From contig JBNKKR010000007.1 of the NCBI GenBank assembly GCA_050291935.1, positions 1-64,000 of the forward strand: 64,000 nt of DNA, written 5' to 3'. Of this stretch, positions 33,881-43,227 are shown one piece after another. The notes under the pieces are model-generated. The model was not told the DNA's origin. It saw only the letters and a program-made list of their open reading frames with translations, and searched no databases. This DNA is from Desulfocapsa sp050291935. Its GTDB lineage: Bacteria > Desulfobacterota > Desulfobulbia > Desulfobulbales > Desulfocapsaceae. Position 1 is the stretch's first letter; each line of letters opens with the position of its first letter. Position numbers and translations under genes: made by a program.

Positions 33881-34915
33881 CTATTTTACTGCTTTTCTTG
33901 CCTCCTCTAACCAGCCCTGCCATTTATCTTTATTTTTAGCTATCCATTCGTCGACATGACGTTCGATATCCTTTTGACTCTTTTCACCCTCATTCATACG
34001 TGTATTTTGCTCATTGATATCTGAGAGTGGCAGGGTAAAAACTTCGAAAAATTTTGTTGCCGCAGGATTTGCCGCCATAAATTTTTTATTGGCAACAATT
34101 TGAATGTCAGAGACGACAAAACCGAGTTTTACCGGATCTGAAACTGCACCTTCGATACCACTTACTTCCATACGGTCTTTTCCTGCCATTTGTGACTGCT
34201 TGGGCATGGTTTTGGGGACATTGATCCACATAACATCTTTCCCAGGTTTTAATTTAAATATGGTCCAGTTAGGAGCCCAAGTGTAAAAAAAGACGGGTTC
34301 ACCATCTTTATATTCGGCCAAAGCTGAAGCCATTCCAGCCTCATATGCAGCTTTAACAGGATTGATATAATCGGCAAGTTCATAAACATCCATATGATGG
34401 GCGATCACTTGCTCACATCCCCAACCGGGAGGACATGCGGTAAGATCGGCTTTTCCGTCCTTGTTTTTATCAAAGGCTTTTTTGACCTCGTCACGTTTAA
34501 AGTCATCCAGGGATTGAATATTATATTTTTCCACTTCCTTTTTGGAAACAAGGTAGCCTTGTAAGCCACCGGCCTTGACAACGTAACCTATCTTATCGGC
34601 TTTCTCGTAAAAGTCTTTTGGCAGCTGCCCGTCATGGTTGGGGAACCAACCATTTGTCCAGTAATCGACATCACCCAGGGCTACACTTTTGTAAAAAATT
34701 GGGTTTTGTAAATCTTTTGGTTTTTTTACGGTGTATCCCAGCTCTTCAAGTCCTCTTCGGACTAACGCTTCCTGGAAAAAACCGGTATTCCAGGTGGCCC
34801 TTGCCGGTTGTACCTTTACACCTTCCCCAGGCTTAGTGGCATCTGCGTAAACCGTGCTGACTCCTGTCAGCGTCATTGCCAACAATGCTGCTGTGACCAT
34901 AGCTTTTTTGAACAT
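33881..34915 (-). CDS. proX: Glycine betaine/proline ABC transporter substrate-binding protein ProX
   Basis: 344 residues from the ATG at 34915. Signal peptide MFKKAMVTAALLAMTLTGVS, cleaved near TVYA. The mature protein has VQPARATWNTGFFQEALVRR and VDYWTNGWFPNHDGQLPK, with several Trp residues that in this family form the cage for the quaternary amine, and PVFFYTWAPNWTIFKLKPG. It captures glycine betaine or proline betaine in the periplasm. Third gene of proV-proW-proX, 14 bp after proW; hairpin follows. Confidence 0.92.
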   Translation of the reverse strand: MFKKAMVTAALLAMTLTGVSTVYADATKPGEGVKVQPARATWNTGFFQEALVRRGLEELGYTVKKPKDLQNPIFYKSVALGDVDYWTNGWFPNHDGQLPKDFYEKADKIGYVVKAGGLQGYLVSKKEVEKYNIQSLDDFKRDEVKKAFDKNKDGKADLTACPPGWGCEQVIAHHMDVYELADYINPVKAAYEAGMASALAEYKDGEPVFFYTWAPNWTIFKLKPGKDVMWINVPKTMPKQSQMAGKDRMEVSGIEGAVSDPVKLGFVVSDIQIVANKKFMAANPAATKFFEVFTLPLSDINEQNTRMNEGEKSQKDIERHVDEWIAKNKDKWQGWLEEARKAVK

Positions 34916-34929
34916 TTTTACCTCCATTG

Positions 34930-35766
34930 TTATTGTTTTTTGCTAAGTGATTGCGTTATTCGATCAAGTATTATGGCGAGTAAGACAATTGAAAGGCCGC
35001 CAATTGTTGCAAGCCCAATATCCAGGGTATTAAGACCCAAAACCACGGGAGCGCCGAGTCCGCCAGCTCCGATTAACGCGGCGATAACCACCATGGAAAG
35101 GGCCATCATGATTGTTTGGTTCAAGCCTGCCATAATGGTCGGCATGGCAAGTGGAATCTGTACTTTTGTTAATACCTGGCGGTTGGTGGCACCAAATGCC
35201 AAAGCTGCTTCGATAAGCTCAGGATGAACCTGTCTGATACCAAGTGTGGTAAGGCGTATAATTGGTGGAAGAGAAAAGATAATTGTTGCTAACACACCGG
35301 CAACGTTGCCAATGGAAAACAGCATCACCATTGGTACAAGATAAACGAACGCAGGAGTGGTTTGCATACCGTCTAAAAGTGGGCGAAGTATGGCCTCAAA
35401 ACGATCACTTCGACCTGCACAGATTCCCAGTGGAATGCCGACAATGGCGCAGAATGCGACGGAAGAAAAAACCATGGCAAGTGTGGTCATGGTATCGTCC
35501 CAAAAACCCAGTAACCCAATAAAAATAAGGGTAAGGGCGGAAAGGAGCCCAAGCTTAATTCCAGAAATCCGCCATGCAATAAGTGCGATTATGCAAATTG
35601 TGATGACAGGGGGTATGGCAAGCAAACCATTCTCCAGACCAGACAATGTGATTTCAACCGGCCATTTAATAAGCTGAAAAAACCAGCGATATCCCTCCAC
35701 CAGCCAATCGACGAAATGGGTAATCCACGTGTCAAGGGGGATAATCTTATCCTCAAATGCAAACAT
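34930..35766 (-). CDS. proW: Glycine betaine ABC transporter permease ProW
   Basis: 278 residues with six or seven membrane helices. The start FEDKIIPLDTWITHFVDWLVEGYR is the cytoplasmic/amphipathic N-terminal region of ProW. The coupling-loop motif GVLATIIFSLPPIIRLTTLGIRQ with the EAA-like sequence LIEAALAFGATNRQVLTKVQIPLA lies near residues 180-215. It forms the channel of the ProVWX importer. It is encoded 25 bp after proV and 14 bp before proX. Confidence 0.93.
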   Translation of the reverse strand: MFAFEDKIIPLDTWITHFVDWLVEGYRWFFQLIKWPVEITLSGLENGLLAIPPVITICIIALIAWRISGIKLGLLSALTLIFIGLLGFWDDTMTTLAMVFSSVAFCAIVGIPLGICAGRSDRFEAILRPLLDGMQTTPAFVYLVPMVMLFSIGNVAGVLATIIFSLPPIIRLTTLGIRQVHPELIEAALAFGATNRQVLTKVQIPLAMPTIMAGLNQTIMMALSMVVIAALIGAGGLGAPVVLGLNTLDIGLATIGGLSIVLLAIILDRITQSLSKKQ

Positions 35767-35791
35767 CTATAGACTCCTTATGGTAAAAAAA

Positions 35792-37009
35792 TTAATTACT
35801 TTCAGCAGATTCAGCTTTGTATAATGTTTTGAGGAATCTGTTCTTGGAGACGACCCCTTTAAACGTTGAATTGTCATCAATCACCGGGATGGGCCAGGAG
35901 TGAGAGGCAACTTGAGGTAAAATATCTTGCAGACATTCAGATTCATTGACAGCAAGGGCCTCTTTGAGAAAAGCATTTTCTATATTTAACTTGCTTCCGG
36001 GAACAGCGCTCTCCAGTAGATTCCTCAAGGTATCTGTGGATACAACACCATAGAAACGGTGTTTTGAATCAAGGATGTACCCATATTCTCTGTCTTGATT
36101 GTTTAACAATTCCAAGGTTGCACGGGGGCTCCCCTCCTGGGTATGCCAAATAACAGTTGGTTGATTATCCCGAACAATATCACCAGCGGAAATAACTCCG
36201 GTGGGATCCACTCCCCGGAAAAAGGCTCGTACATAATCGTCTGCAGGATTTTGGAGTATTTCCTCTGGTGTCCCCACCTGAACGACCCGCCCACCTTCCA
36301 TTATCGCAATACGGTCTCCAATTCGTAATGCTTCATCCAGATCGTGGGAGACAAATACGATGGTCCGCTCATATTTGTCCTGCAGCCGTAATAGCTCATC
36401 CTGCATTTCGGTTCGGATAAGGGGGTCCAGGGCTGAAAATGCTTCGTCCATAAGCAAAATTTCAGGATCAACGGCAAGTCCTCTGGCAAGGCCAACACGT
36501 TGCTGCATTCCACCACTTAATTCTGAAGGGTAGGCATTTTCCCAACCTTCCAGACCCACCTGCTTAAGAGCATCTTTTGCCCGTTCTTCTCGAATTTCTT
36601 TTTCGACACCATCAAGCTCAAGACCAAAGGTTACATTTTCAAGCACCGAAATATGGGGCATCAGGGCAAAAGATTGAAAAACCATACTGGTCTTTTTTCT
36701 GCGAAAACGAACAAGTTCACTTTTGCTCATCTGGACGACATTCTCTCCATCCACCAGGACTTCTCCGGAAGTAGGTTCGATCAGTCTGTTGATCATCCGG
36801 ATAAGGGTGGATTTGCCAGAGCCTGAAAGACCCATGACAACGAAAATCTCACCTTTTTCTATATCAAAACTTGCGTTCTGCACCCCGACGGTCATGCCGG
36901 TGTTCTCGTAGATAGCTTCTTTGGACTTTCCCTGTTTTAGAAGATCCATTGCTTTTTGTGGTGAAGAACCAAATACTTTAAATAGGTTTCTTATTGATAT
37001 TTTAGACAT
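35792..37009 (-). CDS. proV: Glycine betaine ABC transporter ATP-binding protein ProV with CBS pair
   Basis: 405 residues. N-terminal ATPase with Walker A MGLSGSGKSTLI, Q-loop VFQSFALMPH, signature LSGGMQQRVGLARGL, Walker B LLMDEAFSALDP and switch His in FVSHDLDEAL. C-terminal residues about 290-400 form two CBS motifs (YILDSKHRFYGVVS, WPIPVIDDNSTFKGVVS), which in OpuA-type ATPases sense ionic strength. First gene of the operon. Upstream lie possible TTGnnCAA operators. The N-terminal KISIRNLFKVFG is typical of ProV. Confidence 0.95.
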   Translation of the reverse strand: MSKISIRNLFKVFGSSPQKAMDLLKQGKSKEAIYENTGMTVGVQNASFDIEKGEIFVVMGLSGSGKSTLIRMINRLIEPTSGEVLVDGENVVQMSKSELVRFRRKKTSMVFQSFALMPHISVLENVTFGLELDGVEKEIREERAKDALKQVGLEGWENAYPSELSGGMQQRVGLARGLAVDPEILLMDEAFSALDPLIRTEMQDELLRLQDKYERTIVFVSHDLDEALRIGDRIAIMEGGRVVQVGTPEEILQNPADDYVRAFFRGVDPTGVISAGDIVRDNQPTVIWHTQEGSPRATLELLNNQDREYGYILDSKHRFYGVVSTDTLRNLLESAVPGSKLNIENAFLKEALAVNESECLQDILPQVASHSWPIPVIDDNSTFKGVVSKNRFLKTLYKAESAESN

Positions 37010-37283
37010 TTAAGTATGGTGTAGTTAGTGGTGTGTTGTGGGTGAATTTCTTAAGTACTACTATTATTGTACAAAATGTTATTGGGGGATACCATATTAC
37101 AGAATACAGTATTATGCAATAAGCTATTGTGCAAAACTATATTGATGGCTATAAGGTCTGGGAACGCAATAGTTGTGAGGAGTACACCAAAAAAATTGCC
37201 AATCATAGGGTGGAGATGCTATGGTGTCTCGGGGTTTTGGACTATTTCAGGAAAAACTAATCTGCAAGGGAAAGGGGAGGCGT
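37010..37283. promoter_or_regulatory. Intergenic region between proV and small zinc-ribbon gene, with TTGnnCAA palindromes
   Basis: About 270 bp between divergent genes. TTGTACAA (37067-37074) and TTGTGCAA (37127-37134) are centred 60 bp apart, and TTAT-GCA-ATAA (37112-37122) lies next to the second. The AT-rich part is a likely promoter for proV on the minus strand, but I see no clear pair of hexamers. These palindromes are candidates for a MarR-type operator. Bases 37271-37280 (AAAGGGGAGG) serve the next gene. Confidence 0.35.
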
Positions 37284-37451
37284 ATGCACTTGTTTGAAAC
37301 AGATGAGGGTGATATCTGGATCTGTATTAACTGTGGCCGGGAGCAAGAGACGGAAATAAAAGAAAAGGGGTGGGAGTATATTTTTGATAAAGATGACCCG
37401 ACCCTTCGCTGCCACCTTTGCAAAGGGCCGGATTATGAAGTTGAAGATTAG
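37284..37451 (+). CDS. Small zinc-ribbon protein (55 aa)
   Basis: 55 residues from the ATG at 37284, three to four bases after a very strong AAAGGGGAGG. Two CxxC pairs (Cys14/Cys17 in ICINCGRE and Cys43/Cys46 in LRCHLCKG) point to one zinc ribbon. The rest is acidic and charged. The sequence is not recognised. It is convergent with the M23 peptidase gene and divergent from proV. Rubredoxin-like function is unlikely given the spacing and lack of typical residues. Confidence 0.65.
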   Translation: MHLFETDEGDIWICINCGREQETEIKEKGWEYIFDKDDPTLRCHLCKGPDYEVED

Positions 37452-37496
37452 TGACTTACCGTTCTTCACCGGTGTTAGAAAATAAAGAGCGCGACA

Positions 37497-38870
37497 TTAG
37501 AATTTCGCATTTTCTATGGGGGAAGTAATGGTGACGTCGATCCAATGGGGATCCCACCATTCTTTTGGGGTGACAAATATTCCGTTGATCAGAACGGAAA
37601 AATGGAGATGATCTCCCCCTGCCATACCACTTGTTCCTGTGTTCCCAATGGTATCGCCCTTGGCAACCATGTCTTCTAAGGAGACGTTTATCTGGCTGAG
37701 GTGTGAGTAGAGGCTAAACACCCCTTGGCCATGATCCAGTATTATCATATTGCCGTATATGCCCAGATAATCGCTATGGATAACTTTCCCGGCGGCGGCT
37801 GCTTTTACCGCTGCGCGTCTGGTAGAGGCGATGTCCATTCCCAAATGGACCTGTTTGTCTATGGCTTTATTGTTGTAATAGTAGGTTCTATGATCGGCAA
37901 ACCCGGCTCTGCCACTCCCGGCCATCCGCAAAAAGTGACCATCCCAATGTCTTTCACTGTCCGGATTGAGGCAGAGGTCATGGATTGTTTTGTTGTTCAT
38001 TGTCCTGACTTTAGAGTTTGCATAAAGGTATTTTTCAATGAGTTCTCCCTGCATTTCAGGGTAATGGGACTCAAATTCAGGGATTTTCTTGCTAAGAAAA
38101 TTGTCTCCGATATTTATTCTGTCCTGCTTTTGTTTTGCTCTGCTTACAATCGTCGAAAAAAGTTTTTTTGTCGTATTGCCGGCAGCATCCGTTGCAAGAA
38201 TGTGTGAGTTATTGAGTTTTGTTGCATCATAAGGCATGCCAAAATAGGAGATAAATGTATTTTCTGACTCTTTTGTTAGCTTAAATCCGGGGTTATGGAT
38301 GTCATTGACAATCACTTCCTGGGAAACAGCATCGTCAACGGTGTAGATTACAATACCTGTGCCACCGGGTTGGATATAGCGTTCACTATGAATAATGGTG
38401 ATTTTGGGAGGGTTGGTGTCAATGGTGAGCTTTTGGGTGATTGTGAAAAGATTTCCCTTGAAAAAGCGGCGAAAGGAATAGTCTGTGGCAGAAATAGAAA
38501 GCGTCGCTTCACCCTCTTCTAATCCAAGTTTTTTTATATCAACATCCACAGCAACTTTTTTTGCGCTGTTTGTTGAAGAGTCGTTTTGGGGAACCTTGGC
38601 AAATGTTTTGCTAAGGATCTGTTTTTCTACGTCCTTTTGTTTAATAACAACCTGTATGTCCCGCAGGCCCCTCCCCACATCACTGACGGTGAGTGAAAAA
38701 TGATTTTTTTGCCCCATATATGGAGTGAGTCCAGTCGTTTCGATTTGGGGAGCGTTCCCTTCGAAATAGGTTATAAACACATATCCTCCGCCAACGAGCA
38801 GAAGGAGGAAAAGAATAAGAAAAAAGGTGCCCTTGAAAGATTTTTGTTTTTTTGATCTCAGGTGTGCCAT
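37497..38870 (-). CDS. M23-family peptidase (LytM/DipM-like), membrane anchored
   Basis: 457 residues. An N-terminal basic region and a transmembrane helix (FKGTFFLILFLLLLVGGGYVF) act as a signal anchor. Residues about 35-240 are beta-rich Ig-like repeats. The C-terminal LytM domain has VHLGMDIAS (His, Asp), GQGVFSLYSHLSQI and DHLHFSV, the zinc-binding residues, near residues 345-430. It probably cleaves peptidoglycan crosslinks in the periplasm. It lies 81 bp after the RNase G gene on the same strand. A full metal set suggests an active enzyme. Confidence 0.87.
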   Translation of the reverse strand: MAHLRSKKQKSFKGTFFLILFLLLLVGGGYVFITYFEGNAPQIETTGLTPYMGQKNHFSLTVSDVGRGLRDIQVVIKQKDVEKQILSKTFAKVPQNDSSTNSAKKVAVDVDIKKLGLEEGEATLSISATDYSFRRFFKGNLFTITQKLTIDTNPPKITIIHSERYIQPGGTGIVIYTVDDAVSQEVIVNDIHNPGFKLTKESENTFISYFGMPYDATKLNNSHILATDAAGNTTKKLFSTIVSRAKQKQDRINIGDNFLSKKIPEFESHYPEMQGELIEKYLYANSKVRTMNNKTIHDLCLNPDSERHWDGHFLRMAGSGRAGFADHRTYYYNNKAIDKQVHLGMDIASTRRAAVKAAAAGKVIHSDYLGIYGNMIILDHGQGVFSLYSHLSQINVSLEDMVAKGDTIGNTGTSGMAGGDHLHFSVLINGIFVTPKEWWDPHWIDVTITSPIENAKF

Positions 38871-38951
38871 AAAGAATTGTAAAAATGTTAAGTTGTGGTT
38901 GTGCCGCTAAACTTTTTTTTATTACGTGTAAATGAGTGGCTCAACAGAGTT

Positions 38952-40490
38952 TTATACACTCCCCCAACAGATATCATATTTTTCGATATGCAATTTTTTA
39001 CTGGGAATAATTGATAGTCGTTTTCCGATATCACGTTCGAGCTCGTTGGTAACCTGTTCTTCCTCTTTGAGTAGCATCTCTGCCACGCGAGGATGCACTG
39101 TCACAGTGATGGTAGAACCGTTGTAGCGTTTTGCACGCCTTGAAATTTTTCTAAATATTTCATAACAGATGGTTCGTCTTGATTTTAAAAAGCCTTCCCC
39201 AGCGCAATAGTGACAAGGCTCACACATCATTTGCGTCAGGTTTTCACAGTTGCGTTTTCTGGTCATCTGGACCAGCCCAAATTCTGAGAGCTTGAGAATA
39301 TTTATACGACTTTTGTCCTTTTTAACGGCTTCTTTAAAAGATGTAAAGAGTTCTTCTCGGTGCTGTTCATCGTCCATATCAATAAAGTCTATGATGATAA
39401 TTCCACCAATATTGCGTAAACGGAGTTGATAGGCTATCTCTTTGGCAGCCTCCATGTTGGTCTTAAAAATGGTTTCCTCAAGATCATTTTTACCAACAAA
39501 CCGGCCAGTGTTTACATCGATAACCGTGAGGGCTTCAGTGGTTTCTACAATGATGTAGCCACCAGAGCGGAGCCATACCTTTTTTTCAAGGGCTCGGTTG
39601 ATCTCAATGTCTATTCCGTGGGCTTCAAACAGCGGCGACTCACCTTGATAATGGACAATTCTATCTTGCAGCTTGGGAGCAAAGGTCTTCACAAAACGAA
39701 GGAGTTTTTGATAGGTTTTAGACTCATCGACAATAAGGCTACGTACCTCTTCGGTGAATAGATCACGCACCGAACGAAAGGTTATATCAAGATCTTCATA
39801 GATCATGGTCGGCGTATCGGTGGTCTTTTCCGAGATATCTAAAATTTCATCCCAAAGCAGCATAAGAAATTCCATATCGCCTTCAAGTTCTTCCACCGTT
39901 GCGTGTTCCGCCACAGTCCTTACAATAAAACCGGTTCCCGCTGGCCTGAGTAGTTCAATGCGTTTTTTTAGATCGTTGCGGACTTCATCGTTTTCAATTT
40001 TTCTTGAAATACCGATATGATCAGTGAGCGGCATAAAAACAAGGTTTCTACAGGGAAGGGTTATATGACAGGTGAGCCTTGCTCCTTTTGTACCAATTGG
40101 ATCTTTGCCAACTTGGACAGTAATTTCCTGACCTTCTTTGAGTAAATCATCAATGGAACGTCCTGGAGTCCTTGTTGTGTCAATATCAGGCGCAGAAGAT
40201 GCAAATTCGAGTTTGCCGCAAGGGTTAGTATGGCTCATAAAACGATCATCGAGCTCAGTATTTGGAATATACACGTCATCGACATATAAAAAACCGGTAC
40301 GTTCAAGACCAATATCGATAAATGCCGCCTGCATTCCGGGTAGTACACGGACAACCCTGCCACGGTAAATGTTCCCCACAAGTCCTTTTTCAGTTGGGCG
40401 CTGGAGATGAAATTGGGCCAGCTGACCGTTTTCGACCAGGGCAATTCTTATCTCGTAGCTCGTTGTATTTATTAGTATTTCACTGCTCAT
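38952..40490 (-). CDS. rng: Ribonuclease G/E family
   Basis: 512 residues from the ATG at 40490 (MSSEILINTTSYEIRIALVE); the in-frame start at 40619 is rejected because 43 residues would be atypical. An S1 domain (residues 38-125) contains GNIYRGRVVRVLPGMQAAFI. The catalytic DNase-I-like part has TVIDVNTGRFVG and GGIIIIDFIDMDD with the metal Asp residues. The zinc link is in CEPCHYCAGEG. It processes 16S rRNA and decays mRNA. The size is closer to RNase G than to full-length RNase E. Confidence 0.93.
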   Translation of the reverse strand: MSSEILINTTSYEIRIALVENGQLAQFHLQRPTEKGLVGNIYRGRVVRVLPGMQAAFIDIGLERTGFLYVDDVYIPNTELDDRFMSHTNPCGKLEFASSAPDIDTTRTPGRSIDDLLKEGQEITVQVGKDPIGTKGARLTCHITLPCRNLVFMPLTDHIGISRKIENDEVRNDLKKRIELLRPAGTGFIVRTVAEHATVEELEGDMEFLMLLWDEILDISEKTTDTPTMIYEDLDITFRSVRDLFTEEVRSLIVDESKTYQKLLRFVKTFAPKLQDRIVHYQGESPLFEAHGIDIEINRALEKKVWLRSGGYIIVETTEALTVIDVNTGRFVGKNDLEETIFKTNMEAAKEIAYQLRLRNIGGIIIIDFIDMDDEQHREELFTSFKEAVKKDKSRINILKLSEFGLVQMTRKRNCENLTQMMCEPCHYCAGEGFLKSRRTICYEIFRKISRRAKRYNGSTITVTVHPRVAEMLLKEEEQVTNELERDIGKRLSIIPSKKLHIEKYDICWGSV

Positions 40491-40685
40491 GGGTTTTGGG
40501 GGGAGTTTTGGTAAAAAAGGAATAGATAGTAGAATGTTGGTGTTTTGATAAAAAAATGCAAGGCTGTTTATGTCTGTATATTGTTTGCCGCTTTCTCTCA
40601 GGGTTACTTGCGAAACCACGTATACTACTGTATTTTGTTTTAGAAATCTTGCTCTAAATCCATAAATTCATATAGCCACTTCTTT

Positions 40686-41540
40686 ATGCAAGGAATATCT
40701 GTCATTATACCAAGTTACAATAGAAAAAAAATGCTTGGTCGGGCGCTTGCTTCGGTTTGTAACCAGAGCCGCAGTTGCGATGAAATAATAGTCGTAGACG
40801 ACGGATCCACCGATGGGACGGGTGAATATGTTGAAAAAATGGCACTACAATCCAAAATACCCATTCACTATTTTTACCAGGACAATAGAGGCCCCGCGGC
40901 GGCCAGAAACCTTGGAATCCGTAATGCACACCATGCGCTAATTGCTTTTTTGGATTCCGATGATTATTGGCATAGACAAAAACTAGAGCTCCAGTGTGCT
41001 ATCCTTGAAAAGAATCCGGAAATGATGATTTCTCATACAAAAGAGAAATGGTTACGGCGGGGAAAACATCTCAATCAAAAAAAGAAACATCAACCGGGGA
41101 ATGGAGATATTTTTAAGCATTGCCTGCAACTTTGTGCGGTTGGTATGTCAACGGTGGTGCTACGAAAGAAATTGTTTGCAGATATTGGACTTTTTAATGA
41201 GGAGTTACGTTGTTGTGAGGATTATGATCTTTGGATTCGAACCAGTTGTCAATACCCATTTCTTTTAGTAGAGGAACCACTCACCATAAAGGAGGGCGGG
41301 CGAGAAGATCAGGTATCGTATACGTTTCGCGTGGGAATGGATAGGTTTCGTGTCACTTCTCTGTTGAATCTGTTACAAAGCAAGGTTCTCAATTCTTTCC
41401 AACAACAGTTGTGTCTTGTAGAGCTAAAAAAAAAGAGCGTTGTCTATGGAAGAGGATGTATGAAACATAATAAAGAAGAAGAAGGGAAGAAGTATCTTGC
41501 CATTGCCAATTGGGCTGCAAAACAGGTGGAAAATGAGTGA
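40686..41540 (+). CDS. Glycosyltransferase family 2
   Basis: 284 residues. GT-A features are ISVIIPSYNRKKMLGRALAS, IIVVDDGSTDGTGEYV, GPAAARNLGIRNA and the DxD motif FLDSDDYW. The middle CCEDYDLWIRT matches the acceptor-binding ED region of family 2 enzymes. It has no signal or membrane helix, so it acts in the cytoplasm. Its stop overlaps the start of the next gene by eight bases, unlike a usual glycan operon. Sugar unknown. Confidence 0.86.
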   Translation: MQGISVIIPSYNRKKMLGRALASVCNQSRSCDEIIVVDDGSTDGTGEYVEKMALQSKIPIHYFYQDNRGPAAARNLGIRNAHHALIAFLDSDDYWHRQKLELQCAILEKNPEMMISHTKEKWLRRGKHLNQKKKHQPGNGDIFKHCLQLCAVGMSTVVLRKKLFADIGLFNEELRCCEDYDLWIRTSCQYPFLLVEEPLTIKEGGREDQVSYTFRVGMDRFRVTSLLNLLQSKVLNSFQQQLCLVELKKKSVVYGRGCMKHNKEEEGKKYLAIANWAAKQVENE

Positions 41541-42654
41541 TAAGGGAAGCTGGTGGAATCCTGCAAAATATGTCAAACAAATCTATGTGGAAGAATCGTG
41601 CATTGCACTTCCCTACACCCAGGAAATCCTGGAAAGGGCAAAGCTACCGTATCAGGTGATTGAGGATCGAAGTGAACCGCAGGGGATAGAAGGAGTGTAT
41701 CCCAGCAATTTAAGTGAAGGAAAACATCATCTTCTCCTCTGTAAAAACAGAGGTCATTTTTTTAAACCTTGTCCGGGCACGAAGGAGTATCGTTGTTGCG
41801 ACTATCAGGTTCTCAATATCGGAATGAATTGTCCGATGGATTGTGTCTATTGTATTTTACAGGCCTATTTGAATAAACCCTGGCTTACCTTTTTCGTCAA
41901 TAGTGAAGCGTTATTTGCCGAGATGGAACAAGCTTTTGCCCAAGAACCCAAGCGTTTTTTTCGTATTGGCACAGGTGAGTTTACAGACTCCATGGCCCTT
42001 GATAGCATAACCGCCCTCAGTGCAAAACTGGTTGAATTTATGGCCGGCAACAACCAGGCTGTGCTGGAGTTAAAAACAAAAAGTGCGGTGATTCATAATT
42101 TGCAAGGTTTACAACACAATGGACGCACCATCCTTGCCTGGTCCTTAAACTCTTCTCCTATTATGCAAAAAGAAGAAGTTCGTACGGCAAGTTTAACTGA
42201 ACGCTTGGCTGCTGCTAAACAGTGTGCCGAATGGGGATATAAACTCGCCTTTCACTTTGATCCCATTATTGAGCATCCGGGGTGGGAGCTTGGTTACGAA
42301 GACACCATTCAAAAACTCTTTCAAAGCGTTCCGGCAGAGTCAATAGTCTGGATTTCCATGGGCGCACTTCGATACCTGCCATCGCTCAAAGAAATTGGCA
42401 CGACCCGTTTTCCCGGTTCACGTATTTTCTACCAGGAATTTATTGAAGGACTTGATAATAAACAACGATATTTCAGGCCAATCCGGGTTGCCATGTACAA
42501 GCATATCTATGGGTTATTAAAGAGATATAGCGCAGAAAAAACGTGCATCTATTTTTGTATGGAAAGTGATGAAATATGGCTGGAAGTTATGGGGTATGCT
42601 CCTATGGAGAAGGGAGGTCTTCCCCTTTTGCTGGATAAAGCAGTGGGTCATTAA
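41533..42654 (+). CDS. SPL-like radical SAM protein
   Basis: 373 residues from ATG 41533, which overlaps the upstream stop. The radical SAM motif is CPMDCVYC (Cys100, 104, 107; Cx3Cx2C). The overall sequence resembles spore photoproduct lyase (WNPAKYVKQIYVEE start, LLLCKNRGHFFKPCPGT, FFRIGTGEFTDSMALD). In true SPL a Cys hydrogen donor sits in a (A/S)CTSD motif about 43 residues after the cluster; here that place reads GEFTDS, without Cys. Spores are not expected in this organism, so the substrate is likely different. Coupled to a GT2 gene. Confidence 0.78.
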   Translation: MSDKGSWWNPAKYVKQIYVEESCIALPYTQEILERAKLPYQVIEDRSEPQGIEGVYPSNLSEGKHHLLLCKNRGHFFKPCPGTKEYRCCDYQVLNIGMNCPMDCVYCILQAYLNKPWLTFFVNSEALFAEMEQAFAQEPKRFFRIGTGEFTDSMALDSITALSAKLVEFMAGNNQAVLELKTKSAVIHNLQGLQHNGRTILAWSLNSSPIMQKEEVRTASLTERLAAAKQCAEWGYKLAFHFDPIIEHPGWELGYEDTIQKLFQSVPAESIVWISMGALRYLPSLKEIGTTRFPGSRIFYQEFIEGLDNKQRYFRPIRVAMYKHIYGLLKRYSAEKTCIYFCMESDEIWLEVMGYAPMEKGGLPLLLDKAVGH

Positions 42655-42771
42655 AAAATTACTAGCCTAATGGAAGAGGCTTGTGGTAACTATCAAGTCC
42701 ATCGTCATTGATTAATAATCGTTTACTGTTTTGTAACTACCATAAAATCATGTACTTGTATTGGAGGAAGC

Positions 42772-43203
42772 ATGCTAAATAAGGCAATGGTCATAGGTAA
42801 TCTCGGTGCAGACCCTGAGATTCGTCATACTCAGGAGGGGACCCCTGTTGCGACATTCAGTGTTGCCACCACCGAACGCTGGACGGACAAGAGTGGCCAG
42901 AGACAGGAAACAACGGAGTGGCACCGCATTGTGGCCTGGAGAAGGCTTGCAGAAATTTGTAATGATTATTTGCACAAGGGGTCTAAGGTCTATGTGGAAG
43001 GCAAAATTCAGACCCGCAAGTGGCAGGATCAGAACGGAAACGACCGGTATACCACTGAAATTGTGGCAAGAGAGATGAAAATGCTTGATAGTAGAGGAGA
43101 AGGTGGCGGAGGAAGTACCGGCTTTGAAGAACCGCCTCTTCCAGAACCACCAGCCGATTCCGGTTTTGGTGGTGGGTCAACGGGGAGTGATGTCCCGTTT
43201 TAG
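42772..43203 (+). CDS. ssb: Single-stranded DNA-binding protein
   Basis: 143 residues. The OB fold starts MLNKAMVIGNLGADPEIRHT and has KVYVEGKIQTRKWQDQNGNDRYTTEIVA. The C-terminal part is Gly/Pro-rich and ends SDVPF, the partner-binding tip, though with fewer acidic residues before it than in E. coli. GGAGG lies seven to eight bases upstream of ATG 42772. It protects ssDNA in replication and repair. It stands alone. Confidence 0.95.
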   Translation: MLNKAMVIGNLGADPEIRHTQEGTPVATFSVATTERWTDKSGQRQETTEWHRIVAWRRLAEICNDYLHKGSKVYVEGKIQTRKWQDQNGNDRYTTEIVAREMKMLDSRGEGGGGSTGFEEPPLPEPPADSGFGGGSTGSDVPF

Positions 43204-43227
43204 AAGACCTCTTTGTTGTGCTGAGGG

